DNA of 64,000 bases, taken from positions 8,752,001-8,816,000 of the forward strand of contig NC_054757.1 of assembly GCF_018143015.1 (NCBI RefSeq), in the 5' to 3' direction. A program made the translations under genes and the position numbers. Shown piece by piece: positions 55,360 to 64,000 of this stretch; positions within the stretch are counted from its first letter, which is position 1, and each line of letters opens with the position of its first letter. This DNA is from Lytechinus variegatus (taxonomy: Eukaryota > Echinodermata > Echinoidea > Temnopleuroida > Toxopneustidae). The notes below the pieces were generated by a model, which did not search any database, was not told the DNA's origin, and worked only from the letters and a program-made list of their open reading frames with translations.

Positions 55360-57650
55360 TAATACCTACGATGTTTGTCCACTTTGATTGTTAAAAAAAA
55401 ACTAGGCTATTGAAATAATATTTGAATTACGTAAATAAGTACATAGTCATACACGATGTAGCATCGTTTACTTTACTCTAAGAGGACAATGACAGAATCC
55501 GCCCCTAATCTTAACCCAATTTTAGATAATCTATACATTTGACCTTATTTTTTTATAGGCCATCGCTCAAACATGGTCAAAGAGGTTTTTGTTGATTGCG
55601 CTTGGAAGGCCTTACATATTTATCAGTTCATGAAATTTTGAATGAAGTGGCTATATATACACGAATACTTTCTTTCAAAGATCAGAGTGTAAGAGAAACT
55701 AATGATATTCCATGTGATAGCAAATGTTTGTCTGAATGACCCCACATATAACCCGGCATATAACGTTTTACAGCCCATTCATAATATGAATGAAAATATG
55801 CCCCCTATTATCCCCTGGAGCAAAAGTACAAATTTGAAATGAGTACCTCTGAGTAGCATTTATTATTTGAAGATTGATAATTGAAGAAGAATCATTAAAT
55901 TCGAACAGCCCAATTATGACACGGTTTTTAATGTAAACCCGGCCTCTTACAGTGATTATGCAAAGTGGTCCTATTTGCACTTGTTATGTAACTGACTGCC
56001 ACGTACAGTTTGATCTTGGCTCCGTATAAACACAAAGATTAGCGATCAATTGATAGATGGACTTACCAATCAAGATCAACGTTACATGCGCATTTGGTTA
56101 AAATGTTAATCAGAAGTGTATATTTGCTATTCATCGTTAATTTTTGTGTTACCGGGTCCAGGGGCCAGATTTGAGTTTAATGTTTGAACGCACCTTATTT
56201 CATTGGTCGAAAACCAAGTTGTGTTTGATCCCATTTTCCCAGCAACGATCCGATCCCTAGAGCGTATTAGAAGTGATCTGGAAAAGGAAAAGTTATGACA
56301 TTAATTATGATTGCCAGAAGGATGTATGGTATATGATAAAGATCTCCCCCCTCTCTCTTTTTTTAGGGGAGTTGAGTTCAATTAATATGTTCTTGTAAAT
56401 ATGAGTTTTAACCGATTTAAATGTTTTACAATTTTATAATAAATGAAAATGTTTTGTAACAGCGTACCTGTATATCTACTCAAGTTTCATATCTTGCAAG
56501 CTTTACGATGACTTCGTATAAACGAGAAAAATATGCGATATGCATTTATTTATCTATATTTAAGTGATGATGATGATGGTGATGGTGGTGGTGATGTGTC
56601 AACTAAATTCTATCTGAAAATAAAATAGTAGCTAAATGTACTTATTACATTACAGGAACAGTACCTTTGTCTTCAAGGAGGATTTATGGTGGTGGTGATG
56701 TGTCAACTAAATTCTATCTGAAAATAAAATAGTAGCTACTTCCACTTATTATTTAATAGGAACAGTGCCTTTGTCTTCAAAGAGGATTTTGTTCCAGATC
56801 AGGCATTTGGAGAATATCGGAGTGGGACAATCTTATGTTGAAGACAGTCGTATAGCTCATCAATGTATGGGATATATACAACTGAAAATAAATCCATTTG
56901 AAAATGTCTCGTTGATAATTTTATGTATTCTTGAACATTTTTGGGCCATAATTCCTCTGAAATAATATAAACTCCTCAAAAAAAAAAGTTTGGAAATCTG
57001 ACTTTGATCGATAATCCCTTCTCGGTTTTAGTGAATATCAATGTATAGTTGATATTAGTGAATGGATCATTTAATTCTCTTAAAAATAATATCCTACATG
57101 ATATGATTATGGTTCACATGGAGGTGCAGTGCCTTGAAATATGGGGCAAGGTCTGCACAAGCAAACACACAACAAACAAACAAACCATCACTCCATAAAC
57201 CATAACAAAACATAAGAAATGAAAAAGCAGGGGCTTAATTTGAATGAATTTTCATCTCTATTGACACAAACAAGAATCATGCTCTGTATTGACGTGTCAT
57301 GACTATTTCTGCTCGTTTTGCAGCTTTTCGATTCAAACCTCATCCAACACTTGAATCCTGCTCTTTCCGTGATGGCATGATCATAACAAGCATGGTATCA
57401 TTTTAAAGAGAATTAAATGATCTTTTAAATGATCTCAAATATACATTGTGTAAAATTGGGAGTTGGGAGAATTTCTGTCCAAACTTAGATTTCCAAACTT
57501 TTTTTTAGGGATTTATTATTGTCTTATCGAATACACTTTCTTGTTGGATCACAACTATGCCTCGCCCCTAAAATCCAAGACGCCCATTCGACTACGTTGC
57601 CTTTGACCAATCTATGAGTTCACCAGTGGTAAACTGTAAAACAGATTTTG
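55360..57650. other. Spacer between P450 and GST
   Basis: No gene seen. Contains a roughly 110 bp tandem duplication at 56580-56800 (GGTGGTGATGTGTCAACTAA repeated) preceded by a (GAT)n/(GGT)n stretch. Confidence 0.5.
56580..56800. repeat. Tandem duplication, about 105 bp unit
   Basis: GGTGGTGATGTGTCAACTAA ... AAATAGTAGCTA ... GGAACAGTRCCTTTGTCTTC occurs twice in a row. Confidence 0.9.
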
Positions 57651-57659
57651 TGAAACCGG

Positions 57660-57768
57660 GCACTACAGCCAGCAAGTAAGTTGCTTGTTCCACGCAGCAG
57701 ATCAGTCTTCGCTTTGGCGTCTTCTCTCTCGCTCTCCCGAACAGTGACTGCTCCTAAATCAGCAAAGG
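57660..57768 (+). other. Possible 5' UTR exon of the GST
   Basis: The pyrimidine-rich TCTTCTCTCTCGCTCTCCC stretch leading to CAGCAAAG|GTACCG could be a noncoding first exon spliced to the AG just before the ATG at 58164. Many GST genes are arranged this way. No TATA box is seen, so this is inference only. Confidence 0.25.
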
Positions 57769-58163
57769 TACCGTATTTTTAGATCATCTTATAATACAGT
57801 GTTAATAATCACTTTTGTTTATTTCAATAGATCGCTTTATGCAGTTTAAAAGTGTATTGTTTCAGTGTTATTTGTCTTTATTTCTATTGAATCAGGTTAG
57901 TAAGATTGAATCAAAATAGTGTTGTGATCATGGAACTCGGTTATCCTTAGGAATATTGGTAATCTATCTTGATCATGGTTTATTCCTATTCTTTATTTTT
58001 CTTCCTTTCCTCCTTCCCCTTCCTATGTTTTTGCGCTTTTCTCTTATTCTGTATCATGTTTCTCTTATCATCAGCATTCTTAATTCATATTGTCACGTCT
58101 ATTGTTTTCACTGATATGCATGATATCATCACCGTCGTTGTCGTCACCACCACCATCCAATAG

Positions 58164-58305
58164 ATGCCAACATACAAACTCACATATTTCGATGTCCGAG
58201 GTCGAGGAGAGATAATCCGTCTGGTGTTCGCACAAGCTGGAGTCGAGTACGAAGACGACCGCATCGTGGGCTCAACATGGGATAGCATCAAGGGCGATAG
58301 GAAGA
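58164..58305 (+). CDS. Sigma GST exon 1
   Basis: 142 nt, residues 1-47 plus one base. Thioredoxin-like start with catalytic Tyr8. The donor is AAGA|GTAAG. Confidence 0.93.
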
Positions 58306-61300
58306 GTAAGTACACCGGATGATGCCACATTGCAAACACTCCGGTGTTTAATTCAATTCAATTCATTTTTCAATCTTCAACATAATACAAATAATTACAA
58401 GATAAATCAATTCAATTCGAATAAAAGCATGAACAGAATTCATCATTGAATAAATGATATACATATTCAATTAGTGATTCAAATATAAATTAACATGCAT
58501 GTCAAATTTTAATCGGCAACTAATATAATCACTATAATTAAATACAATCAAATCAATATAATTATATATCATGAGAAGAATGGAGGGGTCCACTGAAAAG
58601 CAAAGCTGGTAAAATGTGGATCCCTGATTTACCATCAGCCCGGAATCTACTTCTCTGGTGTGGACATACATTATTTTATATATTGTCTTCATCTGCATTC
58701 ATAACATTCGTATTCATACAATTTTCATTACTTAACAAACACAATATATAGGTAATTGAGTTTGGTAGGAATCATTAAGAAATAATACTAAATAAAAAAT
58801 TCATTCAACAAAAATGATCTACTACCCACAAAAATTACAAAGTTTGCAGGAGAAGGATGGTCATTTTAAGCAGATCATTGCTTGAATAAAATGACAACCC
58901 CGGAATAAAACTCATTAAAGTAATAAAGACATTTTATAAAGCAGAATGGAAATGTTATTTTCTTAATATTTTTATAATGATGAAGATGGAGATGATATGA
59001 ATGAGAATGATGGTGATAATGGTGAAAACGATTAGTTTCCGGGCTTGTGTTGAATCGACACCGGATTTTTTTGCAGTGTTTTATTAAATGCCGCCAAAAG
59101 CTATTACGTTATTTCCAATGATATATACCATGAACATTGCATACAATAGTTGATTTGGAGACTGTTTTTATCGGTGTGACAGAGCATCAAGTGCAAATAC
59201 AGGTTTAAGATTTATATCAATTAGATTAAGAGTTTAAGCAACTTCTCTTATCATGCCACGGTGCTGTAAATGCATGTAGACCCCAATCCTTTGTATCATA
59301 ATCATTATCATGATGATTATAAGAACTATCTTAAGCCAGGTATACAAATCATTGACACTAATTTGTAAACATGGGTAATAGATTCATTCATCACGTCATT
59401 CTACAATCTTAAAAAGGTTGGGTAGAAAAAAGGCCCAGTTTTCAACCATAATTGGGAACATACAGTCCACACAACTATTGGCTAAAATCTGTCCAATTTG
59501 GGCAATGAAAACTAATAATAATTTTGCTCAATTTGATAGAAATTTCCCAGAATATATATTTTTACCAACATACATTACCCAACACAGTGGACAGTATATT
59601 GCCCAACATTTTAAGCGTGTAATTTATATATGATTGTTATATACAGCGATTCTTCAACACCAAATTCTTAACATGTAATTATCATAATGATCAACTCAAA
59701 CTTTCTTATAAAAATTTGTCAATCTGAAAATCTTAAAATATCGTTTATAATCAAATTTTTTACATCTAAAAGTTAAAAAGTAAAGAAAGATTGAATACGT
59801 GAATAACTAGAAAATAAATACAATGATTTATATTATGTATGTTACATCACGTCAGATTATCAAGTATAAAGATAAGTGGGGTTCACAAGTCGCTTCTAAA
59901 TACTTGATCTGGGGCCCGTTGCACAAAGAGTTACAATCAAACGCAACTCTAAAAATCACGCGCAACTTGATTTTCAACCAATCAACAGCGCGCATTTTTG
60001 ACTTGCAATTGATTTTTTGACTTGCGTTTAAACGCAACTCTTTCTGCAACGGGCCCCTCATTGGAAAATCGTATATTTGCGATGATCAAACAAATGGGTA
60101 TGAATGCAGTAAGCATGGCAGGATATTCTGTGGCTTATACATTCCTCCAAATTCCACACCCTCCTTTGAAAGCCGGCCCTAACGCAAAAAATAAACATGA
60201 TAAAAAGGAGGCTCGAGAAAGAGAAAAGACGAAATACAAAATCAACTTTTCATTGACAAATCTCAAAGTAAGCTATATGCAAATTATGTTTGCGATGGGG
60301 ATTGACTGCATGGTGTTCGACCACTGTTGGGTCAATTTGAAGAGGTGAAGAGAATGCAAAAAGAGAAGACCACAGAAGTGTTCATAAGAATGCAAAGTAT
60401 TCATAACAGAAGAATACAGAAGTAAATCTGAAAAGTGCAACATTCATAAGAGAATAATAAGAAGCCAAAATTATAAAGATCGTCGGGGAGGTTGGAGACG
60501 GTTATAACTTCAAAACAACCCCCTTGTTATGAAAACTGCTGCGTAATTCTTACGTAACACCAATAGATGTAGTGAGATAGTCCTCTAACTCGATGATTAT
60601 GTGTTATATATGCCTTATTTATTTGTTACTCAAATAATATATATACGTTTTCAATTATTTTGTACTTCTGTTCTGAACAAGAATAGTGGCAGATTCCAAT
60701 GATGTTCAAACACTGGCGGCGGAAGCCAAAACAAATTGAGGGGGGGTCCACCTGAAAATTGGGGATGGACACAGGTAAAAAATGTGACGAGCAAAAAAAA
60801 AAATAAGTAAAAAAAAGGTATCAACCTAAACTTTAGGGAGGGAACACCAATTTATTTTGACGAGCAAAAAAAAAGGTTATCAACCTAAAATTCAGGGGGG
60901 GGGGGGGGTGCGCAGGAAACAAAATTGATAAGCAGAAAAAAGGTTATCGACAATTTTTTTTTGGGGGGAGGGGGAACTGGTACCCCCCCCCCCCCCGCTT
61001 CTACCACCTATGTGTCCAAATACATTCAATAAAATTCATTTGTCTAAGCTGGACTTTTATGCACTGCTAATTTTATTGGAAATTTGTTTTGTGAGACAAA
61101 TTAATGTCACACAAGAATTAATCATACTATTTCCATATTTTCTATTTTGTTTTGATATTTTCTGCAGGATTTCCCATGGGCTGTGTTCCCGTGTTGGAGG
61201 TTGATGGTATGGTTATGATACAAAGCATGGCCATAGCACGTCATCTTTCAAAGAAATATGGTAAGATAATCAGGAGTAAAGCGAAGATAATATACACGTG

Positions 61301-64000
61301 GAGCGTTGTGGCCCAGTTGATTAGTCTCCGGACTCTGAAACAGAGGGTCGTGGGTTCGAATCCCAACTATGGCGTAATTTCCTTCAGCAAGAAATTGATC
61401 CACAATGTGCTGCACTCGACCCAGGTGAGGTAAATGGGTACCTGGCAGGAATTTATTCCTTGAAACGCAGCGCGCAAAACAGCTGCACTGCTAAAGCCAG
61501 GGTAATTATGCTGCATATACTGTAGAGCGCTTAGAGACTTCTGACAAAGTAAGTGTTAGGCGCTATATAAGCAAGTATAATTATTATTATGTACGAATAC
61601 ACTTGGAATTATTTTTCAGAAAATGTTAGCATAAAAAGTTATACTTTGATAACAGATGTGACACGTTATTTCCTTTTCAAAACTCTATAGCAAAATATGA
61701 AGCAACGTACCATGGAAAATTCGAATACAGCACAAAATTCTTAACCATGAACGTCACTTTGGAAGTAAGGGTGTGTGGGTGTGTGTGGGTGGGTGGGGAT
61801 GGTAGAACAAATCATATCCAAAGAACACATTGATCCACTGTGTGAGCAAATTGCATGTCACGGTGTTCTTTCCAGCGGGAAATGCCCTTATAGTTGAGGA
61901 AACTAAATTCATGAAAGAAAAAATGATAATCTGTGTCAAAATGTGTGTGTCAAACAAAAGATTACCACATCTTGGGCCCTTTACACAGAGCTTAGCAATC
62001 AATTGTAAAACATTTTTCTACGATTGATTGCATTGACTACAATGTACAATCAATCGTGGAAATCAAGCGTACGATTGATCGATAACCTTTGTGTTACGGG
62101 ACCCTGTACTATGGTACCGTTTAGACCTAAAAGGAAAATATGTATCTTCAAATAACACCTAATAAATCATGCCAATTTGGAATGATAAGGATCATCAATT
62201 CAGAGATGCATCACAGTTCTTCCCCTTTTAGTACATCTAAACTACTATGGTATTTATCTTTGATTAATCCACACCTGAGACATGAATCAAGAAAAGAAAT
62301 ATATTATGAATACAACGAAGAAAACCCACAATTGCACCGACACCAATCAATGCATGAATCAAAATATCTTTTTAGGGCTTGCTGGTAAAGATGAGAAAGA
62401 AATGGCCGTAGTTGATATGGTGAGCGACCTTTGCACTGACATGCTGAACGAGATGTTTGATCTCATGTTCGAGAAAGACGAAAAAAGAAAGGTGAGTTTT
62501 TTTTCCTGCCCTTGGCGTATCTTCAGGTTCAAGGGGCTGCTGCCCTCAGTAAGCCCTATTTTCAGCGGGCACAATAAAGAGAAAAAACAATGTGGAGGGG
62601 AGAATGATAATATGAAGGGGAAAATAATGATATGGAGGGGAAAAAATGAAGGGTACAATAAAGGTTAATAAACGAGGAAGATTAAAGGATAAACAGACAT
62701 CAAAAGTTGTTGCATTGTATGGTTCTAGAACTCACATTAGCGCCATAATTGCAAAGGTTCATACACTCTCGGAACGGCAGGGTCACATACAATATGAGTA
62801 GACTTCCGGATCACTTCATTCGATCCTTTTAAGGATCGTTTTGATCCATTTCCAGAAAGACTTCAGCAAATCTCTGGATTAATTCCATGAAGCAGTTCAT
62901 TGGTCAATAGTTGACTGACGTCACTCGTTCGCAAATCATGGTCTCTGCGATCGATGAGCATGTTGAATTCAACGAAATACTCTATGGTTGATTCAATCAA
63001 AAAGTTAGGACGCCATCTTCAGCAGTCAACCTAAGAATAGAAAAGAGGATTTCAAGGAGTCAAAGCGAGGAAATGAAACAAAGAGACACTCTCGTAAAAA
63101 AAGCGTCATTGAATGGCTGTAGCTACGGCTATTTTTTGTCACTTCCATAAAGAAAAAAATCATTACAAAGTCTTACCATCAGATAAATTCAGCATATAGA
63201 CCGTTGTGGTGTATTATACTGAATCCGTATAGTATTAACATTGCCCTACAAATTCCCGAAAAGTCATCTTTTTTCAGATCATACTGTATTATGTAGTGCA
63301 CTCAAATTACAATGACCTCTGGATTGTCAGTGAAGTATATAAAAACCTGATTGTTTTATAAAATTACCCAACAGAGATATTTGATCTTAATCAAGCATCA
63401 TATACCTGCTTATTATTAAAAATGACACTATTTCTATTGTAATTATCTATCTAACATGGACTTCAAGGTAACTCTTTGCTTTAAGAAAGGATCGTAACTA
63501 TTTTTTTAACTAAATCGTGGCTAGTCGTTAATTTAGTCACTTGAAATAACCAGATACGATGGTAAATTGCCAATTCGTCCATTCACCATCTGATCTAGCT
63601 CCATTTAGTCTAATGACATTTGGCCCAATCATTACTTCGTCTAATTACCATTCGTCTATTACCATTACGTCTAATAACCAGTTGGTCTATAAATACACAT
63701 TTTCTTTTCATTCATTTTGGACAACTCTTCAGTAATTAGACCAAACGGTATATGGACTAAATGGCTACCGGACCAACTGGCTATAAGGATGAATGCCATT
63801 AGACTAAATGAAAGTAGACCATGTGGTGAGTAGAGGAACTGATGATAGACCAATGGTAGTAGACGAGTTGGCAATTGGCATAAGACGAATCGAAAATAAA
63901 CCGATACTATACACACTGTATAAAAGCATACAAATATTCAGTTACCCCTATTCCGTGTTTTCAGGAGGAAATGACAACGAAGTTCTTGAAGAAGTCTGAT
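58164..64000 (+). CDS. Sigma-class glutathione S-transferase / HPGDS-like, 5' part (runs off window)
   Basis: Soluble enzyme that conjugates glutathione or, in vertebrate HPGDS, isomerises PGH2 to PGD2. Exons 58164-58305, 61168-61260, 62376-62491 and from 63965 (phases 1,1,0) give 117 residues plus 12 of exon 4, about two thirds of a ~200-residue GST. It opens MPTYKLTYFDVRGRGE, with catalytic Tyr8, Arg14 and Trp39. Exon 2 has the cis-Pro V-P55-V, E-V-D-G, and the glutathione-binding Gln66-Ser67 followed by M-A-I-A-R-H-L. Exon 3 starts the all-alpha domain. ATG directly follows TAG, which may be the acceptor of a 5' UTR intron. S-crystallins share this fold, but retained active-site residues favour an enzyme. 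Lies about 8 kb downstream of the P450, same strand. Confidence 0.95.
58325..58620 (-). repeat. Probable LINE 3'-end remnant in GST intron 1
   Basis: AATTCAATTCAATTCATTTTT on the plus strand reads as an (GAATT)n-like tail on the minus strand, followed by AT-rich sequence. The body was not recognised. Confidence 0.3.
59911..60057. mobile_element. GGGGCCCGTTGCA inverted-repeat element
   Basis: GGGGCCCGTTGCACAAAGAG and CTCTTTCTGCAACGGGCCCC are terminal inverted repeats. The interior has ACGCAACT in both orientations. Confidence 0.88.
60715..61012. repeat. G/C-run interspersed repeat, second copy
   Basis: GGCGGCGGAAGCC at one end and GCTTCTACCACC at the other, with AAAAAGGTTATCAACCTAAA words as at 35520-35815. 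It has long G and C runs near 60896-60908 and 60986-60998. Confidence 0.65.
61168..61260 (+). CDS. Sigma GST exon 2
   Basis: 93 nt, phase 1 in and out. Encodes F-P-M-G-C-V-P-V-L-E-V-D-G and Q-S-M-A-I-A-R, aligned to HPGDS L-P-F-G-K-I-P-I-L-E-V-D-G and Q-S-L-A-I-A-R. The acceptor is TTTTCTGCAG and the donor ATG|GTAAG. A SINE starts about 36 bp after the donor. Confidence 0.95.
61297..61590 (+). mobile_element. tRNA-derived SINE in GST intron 2
   Basis: A box-like TGGCCCAGTTGATTAGTC, B box GGTTCGAATCC (61353-61363), the shared body, then TAGAGCGCTTAGAGAC ... GGCGCTATATAAGCAAG and (ATT)n. Starts about 36 bp after the exon 2 donor. Confidence 0.92.
61974..62104. mobile_element. GGGCCCTTTACACA inverted-repeat element
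   Basis: GGGCCCTTTACACAGAG and CTTTGTGTTACGGGACCC are diverged inverted ends, with ATTGATTG/CAATCAAT words inside. Confidence 0.65.
62376..62491 (+). CDS. Sigma GST exon 3
   Basis: 116 nt, phase 1 in, phase 0 out. Encodes G-L-A-G-K-D then M-A-V-V-D-M-V-S-D-L, the start of the C-terminal helical domain. The acceptor is TCTTTTTAG and the donor AAG|GTGAGT. Confidence 0.93.
63505..63895. repeat. Irregular GTCTA/TAGAC-word element, copy 2
   Basis: GTCTA words cluster at 63600-63690 and their complement TAGAC at 63736-63890, mirroring 7065-7460. The right edge is about 70 bp from the GST exon 4 acceptor. Confidence 0.6.
63965..64000 (+). CDS. Sigma GST exon 4, partial
   Basis: 36 nt to the window edge, phase 0, E-E-M-T-T-K-F-L-K-K-S-D. 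The acceptor is CCGTGTTTTCAG. It fits the helix after the exon 3 boundary in sigma GSTs. Confidence 0.75.

Noticed and set aside
60022..60348. 108-codon frame in the GST intron
   Set aside because: Begins inside an inverted-repeat element, has no homologous domain, and no splice phase links it to the GST.

Overview
The window looks like nuclear DNA from a marine deuterostome, most likely an echinoderm (sea-urchin-like). Genes are split by GT-AG introns, coding sequence is sparse (about 3.2 kb of 64 kb), and the rest is AT-rich intron or spacer packed with short inverted-repeat elements, tRNA-derived SINEs, LINE remnants, microsatellites and long G/C runs. The organism is inferred from repeat style and from protein resemblance, not from a search.

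Three protein-coding genes can be supported. (1) 5.66-37.14 kb, minus strand: ethanolaminephosphotransferase 1 (EPT1/SELENOI family). Nine exons were located. At least one short exon, between 9,006 and 19,608, was not found. The CDP-alcohol phosphotransferase motif is complete. The reading frame meets a TGA at 5659-5661, near where vertebrate SELENOI has selenocysteine, so stop versus Sec is an open question. (2) 46.46-50.05 kb, plus strand: a complete five-exon microsomal cytochrome P450 of 524 residues (clan 2 / CYP2-like) with a recognisable TATA promoter. (3) 58.16 kb to the window end, plus strand: the first 3.3 coding exons of a sigma-class glutathione S-transferase (haematopoietic prostaglandin D synthase-like). 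The P450 and GST lie about 8 kb apart in the same direction. They are phase I and phase II detoxification-type enzymes, but no shared regulation can be shown. EPT1 works separately, making phosphatidylethanolamine in internal membranes.

Repeat layout: 0-5.5 kb is spacer downstream of EPT1, with a small minisatellite, inverted-repeat elements and a long (ATT)n. The EPT1 introns hold a 2.4 kb degenerate minisatellite (12.55-14.98 kb), a piggyBac-like TTAA element (10.34-10.89 kb), a 5'-truncated LINE ending about 22 bp from an exon acceptor (25.69-27.24 kb), and a foldback element at 30.4-36.9 kb whose right arm appears split by two nested insertions. The 37.5-46 kb spacer holds a hAT-type element with an 8 bp target duplication and internal tandem units, and a (TCTA)n/(TCTG)n tract. 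The 53.3-55.4 kb spacer holds a roughly 600 bp tandem repeat in which one copy carries a 71 bp TTAA insertion and the others keep the empty site.
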